Source: Candidatus Obscuribacterales bacterium
GTDB taxonomy: Bacteria > Cyanobacteriota > Vampirovibrionia > Obscuribacterales > Obscuribacteraceae
Assembly (NCBI GenBank): GCA_019637435.1
Contig: JAHBVO010000001.1
Span: forward strand, 1,984,001 to 2,048,000
DNA: 64,000 bases
Direction of reading: 5' to 3'
How positions within the stretch are numbered: the stretch's first letter is position 1; each line of letters opens with the position of its first letter. This document shows positions 43,600 through 53,408 of this stretch, piece by piece. Under the pieces are notes generated by a model. The model saw only the letters and a list, made by a program, of their open reading frames with translations. It was not told the origin of the DNA and did no database searches. The translations under genes were made by a program, and so were the position numbers.

Positions 43600-44552
43600 T
43601 TCAAGCTCTCCAGATAAACAGCGATGTCCTGCGCTTCTTCGTCGGTCAAGCGCATTTTGGGCATGTTCACACCCGGTTTAAAAGTCTGCGGATTCTGCAT
43701 CCACTTCTTCAGGTTTTCAGTATTGTTGGCCAGGACTCCCGTTCCCAGCGTTTCGCGCTGAGCGATGTGGGTGAGGTCCGGACCGATCAGGGCCTGTGCA
43801 TCCTCGTTGCCGGCAACGCGATGGCACTCGACACATGTTGCTGAGTTGAAAAGCTCTTTGCCCCGTACAGCTGCCGGATCGGTCGGCTGTTCCGGAACGG
43901 CTCGTTGCTTTTCAATCCAGGTATCGAACTCCTCTTGCGGAACCACGTTTGCGATGATTCTCATCAGTCCGTGCTGGGCTCCGCAATATTCTGAGCAGGT
44001 GCCGAGGAACTTCCCTGTCTTAATAGGATGCACCCACATGTTTGTCGGGTGACCAGGAATGGCGTCCATCTTCTGCCCGAACGCGATAACCCAGAATGAG
44101 TGAACCACATCGGCGGAGCGAAATTCGAATAGAGTGTTTTTGCCAACCGGCAGGTAAAACTCATTAGCCGTGGTGACGCCAAGTTTCGGGTAGCGATACT
44201 CCCACCACCACTGGTGTCCAATTACAACCACATCGGGTTGTTTATTTCCGACTGGTGGATTGACCACGAGCATGACGATGGCGGTGAGGACACCAAGTAC
44301 GGTGACAATTAGTAAAGGAATAGCGGTCCAGATGATTTCAAGCCTGATGTTGCCTTGAATCTGTCTCGGTTCGCTACCGTCGTCGTTTTCCGGAGTTCTA
44401 AACTTAGCGATTACTGCGATCAGCAGCCCGGTCACGACGAAGGCGATTAAGACGCAAATTGCCAGAGTAAACCAGTGCAAATCGACAAGATGCCTGTTCT
44501 GCAAACTCGCGACGTTGAAGATGCTTGTAAAATCGGCGTTTTTTATGTCCAT
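43596..44552 (-). CDS. coxB: Cytochrome c oxidase subunit II with fused cytochrome c (caa3)
   Basis: The 318-residue protein has two transmembrane helices (about 25-50, 74-97), then a cupredoxin domain with the CuA site: H151, C186, E188, C190, H194, M197 (CSEYCGAQHGLM). A C-terminal cytochrome c (C240-VE-C243-H244, Met in GVNMPKM) makes this caa3 type. The open frame extends to 44741, but ATG 44552 matches the family and overlaps ctaB by 10 bases. There is no N-terminal lipobox in the form chosen. Confidence 0.95.
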   Translation of the reverse strand: MDIKNADFTSIFNVASLQNRHLVDLHWFTLAICVLIAFVVTGLLIAVIAKFRTPENDDGSEPRQIQGNIRLEIIWTAIPLLIVTVLGVLTAIVMLVVNPPVGNKQPDVVVIGHQWWWEYRYPKLGVTTANEFYLPVGKNTLFEFRSADVVHSFWVIAFGQKMDAIPGHPTNMWVHPIKTGKFLGTCSEYCGAQHGLMRIIANVVPQEEFDTWIEKQRAVPEQPTDPAAVRGKELFNSATCVECHRVAGNEDAQALIGPDLTHIAQRETLGTGVLANNTENLKKWMQNPQTFKPGVNMPKMRLTDEEAQDIAVYLESLK

Positions 44553-45466
44553 CCGCACACCCGATCGATAACTACCGCAGCAAAAATAGCAGGCAAATAC
44601 AGAACGCTCATCAAGAGCACCATTCGAGCTGCTTTCCGCGATGGATTTCTTCTCCACTGCACGGAAGTGACAACAAGTGTTAGCCCGCCTAAAAGTATGG
44701 CGATTCCGTATGAAGGACCAGCAATCGAATGGCCGGTCCAATAAAGCATCGCCGATAGTGGCAACAATATTACGGCTGTTGCAATTGTCAAAGCATGGGT
44801 TCTGTCGGAGCTTTCATCGATTGTCGTCAACATCTGAAATCCGGCAGATCTGTAATCTTCTTTATAGATCCAGGCGATAGGAAGAAAATGCGTATGCTGC
44901 CATACGAACAACATGGCAAACAGAAGCCACCCTCCAGGCGCGACTTCTCCTGCCGCTGCCGCCCAGCCGATTAGCGGCGGAATTGCTCCGGGTACCGCGC
45001 CGATCGTCGTATTGAGCCATGTCCAGCGTTTCGCCGGAGTGTACATGCCCAGGTAGATTGCCACCGCCGACAAACCGAGGGCGGTACACGTCAGGTTGCT
45101 AAACACGAAAAGAATCAGAGTGCCGGAAACGATCAACGATAATCCATATATCAGTGCCGCAGTAGGTGATATCACTCCTGCAGGTATAGGTCTCTGCGCC
45201 GTTCTCGGCATGATCGCATCGAGGTCGCGTTCGATATAACAGTTGATGGCGCATCCGCCACTACTCAGCAGTCCGGTACCAAGCATCGCAGAGATGAACC
45301 GAACGTAATCGAATGGGTCTTTGTATGCCAGTACATAGCCGACGGCACACGATATGACGACCATAAATGCGATTCTCGTTCTCGCGAGGTCTACCAATGC
45401 CGATGCGGCATCGAGAATGCGTTTGTTTCGCAGAAGTTGATTATCGTGGGATTCCGTTATTCGCAT
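44543..45466 (-). CDS. ctaB: Protoheme IX farnesyltransferase (heme O synthase)
   Basis: The 307-residue UbiA-family membrane enzyme converts heme B to heme O with farnesyl diphosphate, needed for the a-type hemes. The prenyl-diphosphate binding site NCYIERDLDAIMPRTAQR is clear, as is KEDYRSAGFQML in the second conserved loop. Start ATG 45466 matches the family length; no strong ribosome site is seen. It is the first gene of the respiratory operon. A 266-base gap upstream should hold the promoter. Heme A synthase (ctaA) is not in the window. Confidence 0.93.
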   Translation of the reverse strand: MRITESHDNQLLRNKRILDAASALVDLARTRIAFMVVISCAVGYVLAYKDPFDYVRFISAMLGTGLLSSGGCAINCYIERDLDAIMPRTAQRPIPAGVISPTAALIYGLSLIVSGTLILFVFSNLTCTALGLSAVAIYLGMYTPAKRWTWLNTTIGAVPGAIPPLIGWAAAAGEVAPGGWLLFAMLFVWQHTHFLPIAWIYKEDYRSAGFQMLTTIDESSDRTHALTIATAVILLPLSAMLYWTGHSIAGPSYGIAILLGGLTLVVTSVQWRRNPSRKAARMVLLMSVLYLPAIFAAVVIDRVCGWT

Positions 45467-45732
45467 AACGCAAGCAATTTTGACACAGTTGCGATTGCGA
45501 ACCTTCTTTTGCAATGTGTTCGTTACATGCACTTTCTCCAAGCGATGATCGCTGAGCGCTGCAATTGCCCGCACGATGAGCAGCTCCGACGCATTGGCGG
45601 TGAGGTATTAAACTGCCTCTAATTAAGAAGCGCACAATAACGCTGAGGTAATTCCTTTACAGAACGCAATGAGCAACGATTTTCGCATAGGAATGTTTCG
45701 CTGCTATGACCGGCGCTAACACGCTTTCAGAG

Positions 45733-48700
45733 TTAGGCGCTATTTGTTCCGGCGACATTCGTGTCTTGTTGATGCGTTTCGTTTTCGTTCTCATTTTCGC
45801 AATTGTCTTCCAGGGTGAATAATTGATAGTCGCCGGAACGCAACTCATGCACCTTGTCTTTGTAGCCGATCTTAACCGGCATGGCACTCGAGTGGCGCGC
45901 GTGGACTTTCATTTTGTCCTGGAAGATATCGAATCCGATCGACTGCCCTCTGTAATGCAGAGAAAACGATAGGCGCACCAGTGCTGGTGGCAGCTTCGGG
46001 TCTAGCCAGAGTACATCGTCACGGGTTTCCAATCCGGTGTAACATCTCTGCGCAATGTCCACTGTACCAGCCATAGCCCCCATGTGAATTCCAGTCTTGG
46101 CTGTGCCCCTGGCTGCGACATCATAATAGTCACTACCGAGCGCTTCGTAGAAAACTTCATGTTCTGCACGCCTGTGCAGTTCCTGACACTCCTTGTGATT
46201 GCCGGTGCGCAACCGCTCTAAACGGCTCAAGACCCAGGAGTGAGCTACCCGACTGAGCGTCGATTCGTTTGCTGTCCTGGGCAAATAATAATCAACCAGA
46301 TCGTCGAGTGCTACGCAGCTTTTGGGGTAGCCCAAATTTTCTATTAGCTTCTCGATTTCGCCGGGAGAAAAGAGAAAACCGAGCATCAAAATGTCTGCCT
46401 GCTTCGACAATTTGTAGTCGTTTAAATATCCTCGATGCATCTTGAGCTGTGCTTTCAACTCTTTGTGAAAGCCATTGTCATGTGCTCCTTTCGGAAACTC
46501 CTTCAGATCTTCGAAGCCCTCGAACTGAGACAGCAATCCGTTCTGCATTATTGGTAGGAAAAGCTTCGTAGAGACATCTTCCCAGAGTTGAATCTCGTCG
46601 TCTTCGATTTCAAGACGTGATCTGATTTGCTTGCTGTGGTCAGAGGGCATTTCGTCGAGCAACACAAGTGCGCGGCGAATTGTCCATGACGCCAATATGT
46701 TGGTGTATGCATTATTGTTAATCCCGGCTTCTTTCGCTCCTGGATAAGCGTTGTGAAACTCATCCGGTCCGATTACACCTGTGATCTCATAACGTTCTTT
46801 CTCCTCGTTATAACTCGCATAAGTGGCGAAGAACCGAGCAATCTCCATAAGCATTTCGGAGCCGAATGAGTACATGAACTGATGATCCAGCGTAACCTGG
46901 TAGTACTGCCAGATGTTATAGGCGATTGCACCGTTGACGTGTATTTCACGATGCGTGTGATCCTTTATCCATTCGTGGCGCTCTTTCATCCACCAGTAAT
47001 TCGGTGTCCGCTCTTTGCCGTCACTAGCACTCTGCCAGGGAAAGCATGCGCCTCTGGCGCCGTATTTCAGTGCAATCTTTCGAGCTTCGGGCAGGCGGCG
47101 ATACCTGTATTTAAGCAAAGCGGCGCTGATATCAGGCATGCGCAGATTGATAAACGGAAAGACGAACAGGTCATCCCAGAATATGTGCCCCTGGTATCCT
47201 TCACCGGTCCAGCCTCTCGCAGGTATGCCCGTATCCAGGTCTACCGTGTGCGATGAGGCGGTTTGAAGGCAATGAAAACTGTTTAAGTGCAAGAGTAGAG
47301 AGGGAATCAATTTCGAGTGCTCCTCCGACGCTTCTAAAAAGAGATCGAACTGCTGCCAGAGCGAGCGCCAGGTATCAATCTGACTTGCGACCAAGTCGTC
47401 GAAAGATGGCGCGTCATCTACTTCTTCACGGGTGGCACTTCCAGGTTCATAAATGCCATTGTCACGGGAGGTATAGACCGCGCAAATTTTTTGAATCGAG
47501 ACTTTCTCTCCTTGCGTGAAATCCAAGGTGATTTCAGATATGGCGCGCTCCTCCTCGCAGCGTCCGTTCCACTCGACGTCGGGGTGCGAAGGAATTGATG
47601 TCCTCGTTGCTAAAGCGACAATCAGACCCGAATCGCTCGTTGTAACTTTGAGAAACAGCTCGTTCTCTTTTGCGTCACATTCAACTACTTTCAAGTGTTT
47701 TGTGTGCTTGTAATTGGGATCGACGGAGTCACCACTATTGGTGACACTTCCATCTATTTCGGTCTTGACTTTCAGCTTGCCGGACCAGTTTCTAGCTTCT
47801 ATTTCAATTTCTTGACCAGCCAAATGGCTGAAGTGCATATGAACGAAGCGCCGCTCTCGGAGCGTTGTTTCGTGACCCTCTTTGTCTTTGAATTTTACTT
47901 CTCGATACAAAATGCCCTGCTGTAGGTCTAGCTTTTGTGAGAAGTCTTCTATTTCAACCTCGTCGATTGAAAACCAATCTCCATCATCGATCGAGAATGT
48001 GAGTGGGAGCCAGTTGGGCATATTGACCAGTTCTTCCCGGTCAAACTCTTCGCTACTGGGACCAAGTCTACTGGAATTGTATGCACCCGCAATGTACGTT
48101 CCAGGATAGTGCACATCATCTGCCACCGCATCCGATGCTGCGCCCCTGGTAAAGAAGTATCCGTTGCCGAGAGCGCAAAGCGATTCGCGCTTCATCTCCG
48201 TTTCGGGATCGTATTTGTTGTAAGAAACAATCCAGTTGGCTTTGGTGACGTCGAGATCGGACATTGCCATTTGCGGCAATTCGTTTTTACCGCAATTCGA
48301 AAGGTCTGTTAACTCAGGAAGAACTTCGGCAAGGTCTCTGACTACAATGTCTGCACCATGTTCTGCTAGTGCCTTTCCGTTTCCGGAGCGCGCTACTCCA
48401 ATTACCATTCCGAAGCCGCCCTTCTTTCCCGATTCAACTCCGGCTTCAGCGTCTTCGACTACGATCGCTCTATCCGGTTTCACACCAAGCTGCTCGGCGG
48501 CTTGCAGAAAAGTATCGGGCGCCGGCTTGCCTTTGAGGTGCAGTTCCGCCGTTTCAACGCCTGTTACATAGGTATCGAATAAGCTACTCAGCTTGGTTAC
48601 TTTCAGAATCTCGACGCCATTTTTGCTGGCGGTAACCAGTGCAGTTTTGATGTTTGCTTTGCGTAACTGATTTATAAATGCAACCGTCGTCTCATACGGC

Positions 48701-49044
48701 TCGACGCCCTTTTCATGAATCAGCTCGAGGAAGCGCTGATTCTTTTGCTTTGCCACGCTCTCTACCGATTCATCGCCCTCCTCCGGTAGAAGAATTTTTC
48801 TTGAAGAGAGGAAGTCTCTTACTCCGTCCTCTCTTGGCTTTCCGTCGACATAAGTTAGATAGTCTTGTTGAGTAAAAGGTTTTTCTCCGGTTTTGTATTT
48901 CTCAAGAAATTCATCAAAGGTTTGTTTCCAGGCGTGGAAGTGAACTGCTGCGGTTCTTGTCACAACACCATCCATGTCGAACAATACAGCATCAAATTTC
49001 TCCGGGCTGATTTGTTGCGGAGTTACCTTACTAATCTGTTCCAA
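45733..49044 (-). CDS. Fused HAD phosphatase/beta-phosphoglucomutase and GH65 phosphorylase
   Basis: The 1103-residue protein starts at TTG 49044 behind GAGGA, overlapping the preceding gene by 22 bases. The first 250 residues are a HAD domain with nucleophile D23 and D25 (DMDGVV), of beta-phosphoglucomutase type. The rest (about 290-1080) is glycoside hydrolase family 65, with the general acid E762 in GPDEFHNAYP and NNNAYTN after it. GH65 enzymes phosphorolyse disaccharides such as trehalose, maltose or kojibiose to beta-glucose-1-phosphate. The HAD domain could then make glucose-6-phosphate, so one chain covers two steps. The exact disaccharide is unknown. Confidence 0.9.
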   Translation of the reverse strand: MEQISKVTPQQISPEKFDAVLFDMDGVVTRTAAVHFHAWKQTFDEFLEKYKTGEKPFTQQDYLTYVDGKPREDGVRDFLSSRKILLPEEGDESVESVAKQKNQRFLELIHEKGVEPYETTVAFINQLRKANIKTALVTASKNGVEILKVTKLSSLFDTYVTGVETAELHLKGKPAPDTFLQAAEQLGVKPDRAIVVEDAEAGVESGKKGGFGMVIGVARSGNGKALAEHGADIVVRDLAEVLPELTDLSNCGKNELPQMAMSDLDVTKANWIVSYNKYDPETEMKRESLCALGNGYFFTRGAASDAVADDVHYPGTYIAGAYNSSRLGPSSEEFDREELVNMPNWLPLTFSIDDGDWFSIDEVEIEDFSQKLDLQQGILYREVKFKDKEGHETTLRERRFVHMHFSHLAGQEIEIEARNWSGKLKVKTEIDGSVTNSGDSVDPNYKHTKHLKVVECDAKENELFLKVTTSDSGLIVALATRTSIPSHPDVEWNGRCEEERAISEITLDFTQGEKVSIQKICAVYTSRDNGIYEPGSATREEVDDAPSFDDLVASQIDTWRSLWQQFDLFLEASEEHSKLIPSLLLHLNSFHCLQTASSHTVDLDTGIPARGWTGEGYQGHIFWDDLFVFPFINLRMPDISAALLKYRYRRLPEARKIALKYGARGACFPWQSASDGKERTPNYWWMKERHEWIKDHTHREIHVNGAIAYNIWQYYQVTLDHQFMYSFGSEMLMEIARFFATYASYNEEKERYEITGVIGPDEFHNAYPGAKEAGINNNAYTNILASWTIRRALVLLDEMPSDHSKQIRSRLEIEDDEIQLWEDVSTKLFLPIMQNGLLSQFEGFEDLKEFPKGAHDNGFHKELKAQLKMHRGYLNDYKLSKQADILMLGFLFSPGEIEKLIENLGYPKSCVALDDLVDYYLPRTANESTLSRVAHSWVLSRLERLRTGNHKECQELHRRAEHEVFYEALGSDYYDVAARGTAKTGIHMGAMAGTVDIAQRCYTGLETRDDVLWLDPKLPPALVRLSFSLHYRGQSIGFDIFQDKMKVHARHSSAMPVKIGYKDKVHELRSGDYQLFTLEDNCENENENETHQQDTNVAGTNSA

Positions 49045-50441
49045 TTTCCATAATCCTCGCTGATTGGTCCTCTGGGGATCGACAGAAGAGTGACCAGTGT
49101 GCCGCAAAGAACGGCGTTTGCTAAAACGATCGGATTTCCTCCTGCATAGAAGATGCCCGCGAAAACGGTGGCGCTTCCAAAAGGTACGTTTGCGAACCGC
49201 GCAATACGAGTGACTTCAGCAGTTGCCAGCGCCGCTGTAGTCACTATGAAGGCTCCTAGTAAGTGGTCGCAGTTGGCTGCTGTTTGCGTTGCCGGAAGCA
49301 GGTCTGGTCTAGCCATAAGCCAGGCTCCGATAGCGATTTGTGCTGCCAGAGTGACGGGTATGTTCACGCCCTGCACACTCGCGATCCATCGCTGGGTCAG
49401 TGAGTATTGCAATCTATCCGGGTCTTTGCCTTCATCAGCGGAAACCCCTATCGACCCTCCATGCCAGAAGACCTCCCAAACCGATTTGCCTTGTTTCTGC
49501 GCTAGAACTAAGAACTGACCGACGGCGACGGCTTCGTGAACTGCCAGAGGTACTGAAGTCAACAGAAACGCTGCGGCCACGAGGCATAGACCACACCATG
49601 CGCCGACAAACATTGGTTGAGTGATGACCAGAATGATACTGGTTATGCCCAGTGGTAAAACGAGAAGCGCAAAAAATGCCACTGTCCACGGTGCTGTTCT
49701 CCACCGGGCTCGGCCGCCCATGCAACCTGCCATCACTTCCATCACGTACGCCACTGCGCCGAAGCCTGCGTCAGAAATGGGGAACGAGCGCGAAATTTCA
49801 GAGGTCAGGACTCGCTCGGTCCCGTTACCGAAAAACGGATCCCATACGGTGTTCGTGTAATCAAGTTGATGCGCTGCGAGGTATCTGGAGATCAGGAAAC
49901 CCGCGAGTGCCAGTGCTATACCAAGCCATCGACGTATCCAGGATGAGGGGTTGTAAGACCATCCCGGAGGAATGTCGCGTCCGTCCATCTCAATTCCAGC
50001 TTGACCTGGCAGCCCCGGAATCAATAGCGCGAATGTGATTATCAATGTTCCTACGAGGGTGTCTTGCAGGTAGACTGCCGGTGTTGGTGACCAGAACATC
50101 AGTGGCGCTAGCAGCAGCCAGAAAGCAGCCGACAGGGTCCCGAGCCTGAACCAATGTCTTTTCGGCGAAAATGCAAGAAATTCAAAGAGTAAAATTGCGG
50201 CACCACATATGGTATCGCTGGTTTGGAGAGCAAGACTTTTGTAGTCCATCAAAAATGGGCATGTTATCAACCAACATGCCAACATTGCGTTTATCCCATA
50301 AGTCCAGAGCGTCCTGTATTGATGTCTAACGCGAAGTGCTTCCAGACTCGCTCTATCAGAATTGACTTCAACAAATGTGTTAACCCGCGGCTGGTGTTTA
50401 GCCGCGGGCTGTGTCGTCAATGCTGTTCTTCCAGACGCCAT
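49023..50441 (-). CDS. SPW-repeat/VKOR-like membrane protein
   Basis: The 472-residue protein begins at ATG 50441, 4 bases after the upstream stop. The N-terminal half has two SPW-type helix pairs (INAMLACWLITCPFLMDY; FWLLLAPLMFWSPTPAVY). The C-terminal half resembles the vitamin K epoxide reductase fold with a CxxC motif C283-GL-C286 (GAWCGLCLVAA). The loop where VKOR has its second cysteine pair (VWDPFFGNGTERVL) lacks Cys. It may be a redox membrane protein whose partner supplies the other thiols, or a non-redox relative. It lies in an operon with an SDR and the HAD-GH65 enzyme. Confidence 0.7.
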   Translation of the reverse strand: MASGRTALTTQPAAKHQPRVNTFVEVNSDRASLEALRVRHQYRTLWTYGINAMLACWLITCPFLMDYKSLALQTSDTICGAAILLFEFLAFSPKRHWFRLGTLSAAFWLLLAPLMFWSPTPAVYLQDTLVGTLIITFALLIPGLPGQAGIEMDGRDIPPGWSYNPSSWIRRWLGIALALAGFLISRYLAAHQLDYTNTVWDPFFGNGTERVLTSEISRSFPISDAGFGAVAYVMEVMAGCMGGRARWRTAPWTVAFFALLVLPLGITSIILVITQPMFVGAWCGLCLVAAAFLLTSVPLAVHEAVAVGQFLVLAQKQGKSVWEVFWHGGSIGVSADEGKDPDRLQYSLTQRWIASVQGVNIPVTLAAQIAIGAWLMARPDLLPATQTAANCDHLLGAFIVTTAALATAEVTRIARFANVPFGSATVFAGIFYAGGNPIVLANAVLCGTLVTLLSIPRGPISEDYGNWNRLVR

Positions 50442-50445
50442 TTCT

Positions 50446-51633
50446 TCAAGCCACCTTGTTCTTCCTGGAATCTGTTGCGTTGCTCGTCTTCGGAGTTTCT
50501 TCGCCAACGCTACTTCGCTGAGTACGATTCGCATCTGACTTGATCTGTTCCAGTTCTCCGCTGTTAGCGTGAGGGTGCGGCACAGGTCTTAATTTATTCA
50601 ACTCGTACCATCTCTCGGGATCCATCTTCAGACCTTCCAACATGACCGGAAGCGTTTGACGCAACGAATGCTTGGCTTTCCATCCGAGAACCTGCTCAGC
50701 TTTGGTGCTATCCATCTCGTAATTGTCGCTTGCTCGGTCGATCATCCACGGTCTTATGAAAGGTTTTTCCGGTAGAGGCAGCTGTTGCTCAACCCACGCG
50801 CCAGCTTTCGCGAATGGCTTAGGCACTTCAATTGTTTTCCAGGGCTCATTGAAGAGGACGTTGCCGACTTCTGCTTGAATATCCTGATAGCTCATGGTGT
50901 TGCTTTCGCTGATGTTGAAGACCGAATACGGCGGAAGCTTGTTCGCGTTTCTAACGCAAGCGTCAAAAGCTTCGACGACATCCTCGAGGTGCACGAAGGA
51001 TTGTTTTACGTGGATGTCACCGGAGTACATATGACCCTCAAGACTTCGCTCATATATTCGCTGTATCTGGTGAGCCAGGGGAATTGATTGACAGATGTTC
51101 GAGTAGACTCCTGCAATGCGCAGCACCACTACTGGTATCTTTCCATGTTTTTCTTGCAGCAACTTTTCGGTCTCGACTTTCGATTGCGGATAAGCCCATG
51201 TCCCGCCCAACTCCGAATCTTCAGTAAGTCGACGTCCTTTATCGTTTGGTTTATATGCCAGCATAGAACTGCTGAAGATAAACTGCTTCACCTCAAAGTT
51301 TTCCAGTTCACGCAGCATGCGCTCCGTCCCTTTAAGAGTCAAATCCTTGTACATATGATTGTTTTCGCCGTCAAATGAATAGTAGGCTGCGAGATGGAAG
51401 ACGGCTTTGATGCGCGACCCGTAGCGCGACTCGACTAGAAACATCGTTTTCTGAACTGATTCGTCGGAGGTCAGGTCGCAAAAAATTGTTTCGGTGTTCG
51501 GCGGCGGATACGGTGGACCTTCCCGGTCAAACCCCAGGACGGTGTGCTCCCGTTCTCCAAAATGGTGGGACAGAGCGTGACCAAGAAGTCCACTGCTGCC
51601 TGTGATAATGATACATTCCCGCTCTGTCGACAT
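50446..51633 (-). CDS. NAD-dependent epimerase/dehydratase (extended SDR)
   Basis: The 395-residue protein starts at ATG 51633 with AGGAG at 6 bases. It has the Rossmann motif TGSSGLLG, a HLAAYYSFDG strand and the active-site Tyr-Lys in YPQSK, as in sugar-nucleotide epimerases and related SDRs. The C-terminal 60 residues are a polar tail rich in Ser/Asn/Lys. It is first in an operon with the SPW/VKOR-like and HAD-GH65 genes. The substrate is unknown. Confidence 0.85.
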   Translation of the reverse strand: MSTERECIIITGSSGLLGHALSHHFGEREHTVLGFDREGPPYPPPNTETIFCDLTSDESVQKTMFLVESRYGSRIKAVFHLAAYYSFDGENNHMYKDLTLKGTERMLRELENFEVKQFIFSSSMLAYKPNDKGRRLTEDSELGGTWAYPQSKVETEKLLQEKHGKIPVVVLRIAGVYSNICQSIPLAHQIQRIYERSLEGHMYSGDIHVKQSFVHLEDVVEAFDACVRNANKLPPYSVFNISESNTMSYQDIQAEVGNVLFNEPWKTIEVPKPFAKAGAWVEQQLPLPEKPFIRPWMIDRASDNYEMDSTKAEQVLGWKAKHSLRQTLPVMLEGLKMDPERWYELNKLRPVPHPHANSGELEQIKSDANRTQRSSVGEETPKTSNATDSRKNKVA

Positions 51634-51757
51634 TGCGTTCTCCTCCGTTTTTTGCCGAGACGGAGCTAAATGGTGAGAGTTCCAACTTTCGAGACTCGAT
51701 CACCCATTCCACACATTTGTATAATGCTCTAACCCGCGTCAGAACCGCTGCTTGACT

Positions 51758-53212
51758 ATGACTTACAAGAAACTGAGCCTGAAAGAAAATCCAATGCAAC
51801 TGCCGCTCGTCCAGAAGGTAGTGGCACAGGCACATGCAAGAAACCAGAACGCCTATCTGGTCGGCGGTTATGTGCGCGATATCTTGTGGTTCGGCGAGTC
51901 CAGGAAAACGGCCACCGACCTCGATTTTGCAGTAGCGGGCACGCGCGCTCTGGACTTTGCAAAGACCTTTGCTGAGGACAATTCGACACAGGAAAACGAA
52001 GCACACTACGTGGTGTTGGACGAGTCATTCGACACCGCTCGTGTTGTATTTGATGATGGTGTTTATCTTGATTTCGCCGGCTGCATCGGCGGTTCTATTG
52101 AAAGCGATTTGCGCCGCCGCGATTTTACCGTAAATGCGCTTGCGTTTGATGCTGCTAAACCCGAGTATGTGCTCGATCTGTTCAATGCTACTGATGATAT
52201 CGAGAAGCGCATAATAAGGGCGATTTCGAAGAGTGGTCTGTCTGACGACCCGTTGCGTTTATTACGTGCGTTTCGGTTTAAAGCAACTTTGAATGCGCAG
52301 ATAGAACCGCAAACGATGGAGTGGATAAAGGAATTGTCGTCCTCAATAGACACTGTGGCTGCAGAGCGCATAAACGCGGAGATGTTTATTCTCCTGAATG
52401 CGCAGAGAGCCGGAGAGATCGTAAATGAGCTGGGGAAAACCGGATTGCTCGAATCGATTTACGCTGAGCTGAGAGACACGCGACGCGTAACTCCAAACGA
52501 TTATCATCACCTGAATCTGTTCGATCATAGTGTCGAAACCGTTCATCAGCTTGAAGAAAACCTTCATCGTCTGCCTGACTGGGCGCGTGAGTCCAGCGAT
52601 GAGCAGTTGTCTCACGGAGTGACGAAGCTGGCTGCGACCAAACTAGCCGCGCTTCTTCACGATATCGGCAAGCCGGGCACCTGGGAGATTAACGAGGAGG
52701 GGCGTCATACGTTTTACGGTCACGACTCGAAAGGCGCTGACATGGCTGATTTGATGGGGGAGCGCTTGAAGTGGTCCAAGCCGGTCAGTCGGTTTATCAG
52801 CAAATTGATTCAGTGGCATTTGCGACCTGGTGCGCTGTTCCATCAAGGTTTCCCAACCGAGAAGGCCATTTATCGCTTCTATAGAAAGATGGGCGATGAT
52901 TTGCCGCAACTTATCGCTCTAGCTCTGGGAGACCTAGGAGCCACATGTGGTGAAGGTTTGCCGGAGCCGTCGCGAGCGGTTTTGGCCGATCAAATGATTG
53001 ATCTTCTATATGGATATAAACCGTTCGTGGAAGAGTCGGCTGCCAAGCCTCGTTTTCTCAATGGTCAGGATGTAATGCGGCTTCTAAATCTAGAACCCGG
53101 ACCTATGATTGGCGAAATTCTCGATGCTCTGGCTGAGGCTCAAGGCCTGAAGCAAGTCCTGGATCGCCCAACTGCTGAGCGTTTCGTTTTTGAGTACATG
53201 GCGAAAAAGTAG
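51758..53212 (+). CDS. CCA-adding/poly(A) polymerase family nucleotidyltransferase with HD domain
   Basis: The 484-residue protein begins with a class II nucleotidyltransferase domain: VGGYVRDILW, catalytic acidic pair in TDLDFAV and RRRDFTVNALAFD. A helical RNA-binding part follows, then an HD phosphohydrolase domain (LLHDIGKPGT, GHDSKGADM). This order matches bacterial CCA tRNA nucleotidyltransferases, which build or repair the 3' CCA of tRNA; poly(A) polymerase or partial CC/A-adding activity cannot be excluded. ATG 51758 is the chosen start. It is divergent from the SDR operon. Confidence 0.88.
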   Translation: MTYKKLSLKENPMQLPLVQKVVAQAHARNQNAYLVGGYVRDILWFGESRKTATDLDFAVAGTRALDFAKTFAEDNSTQENEAHYVVLDESFDTARVVFDDGVYLDFAGCIGGSIESDLRRRDFTVNALAFDAAKPEYVLDLFNATDDIEKRIIRAISKSGLSDDPLRLLRAFRFKATLNAQIEPQTMEWIKELSSSIDTVAAERINAEMFILLNAQRAGEIVNELGKTGLLESIYAELRDTRRVTPNDYHHLNLFDHSVETVHQLEENLHRLPDWARESSDEQLSHGVTKLAATKLAALLHDIGKPGTWEINEEGRHTFYGHDSKGADMADLMGERLKWSKPVSRFISKLIQWHLRPGALFHQGFPTEKAIYRFYRKMGDDLPQLIALALGDLGATCGEGLPEPSRAVLADQMIDLLYGYKPFVEESAAKPRFLNGQDVMRLLNLEPGPMIGEILDALAEAQGLKQVLDRPTAERFVFEYMAKK

Positions 53213-53408
53213 TCCAGCTTACTTAAATTTGCTTGGCAACTATTGTTTTGAAAATTTCGCGATTAGAAGAAATATTTCAGGGCATATTCTCTACAGAGGC
53301 GAATGCAAAGCTCGTCTGGATTTCAAGAGATTGCCTGGAGTATCGGCAGTCAGAGCCCCCGGGGCTGTTTGCTGCTGCGGGAAATGCAGCTTATTGGAGA
53401 TTCTGAAA

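Larger units (their letters stand above)
37609..45466 (-). other. Complex III-complex IV respiratory operon
   Basis: Eight genes run in one direction: ctaB, coxB, coxA, coxC, ctaG, a small membrane gene, Rieske, cytochrome b-c-DUF4142. Overlaps at successive junctions are 10, 4, 8, 19, 20 and 14 bases, then a 49-base gap. No internal terminator is seen. The layout implies coordinated production of a quinol-oxidising bc complex and a caa3-type oxidase, possibly as one supercomplex. Confidence 0.8.

Noticed and set aside
45467..45732. Gene in the gap between ctaB and the HAD-GH65 gene
   Set aside because: The frames here run into the neighbours or lack starts; the gap is more likely the promoter region of the respiratory operon.
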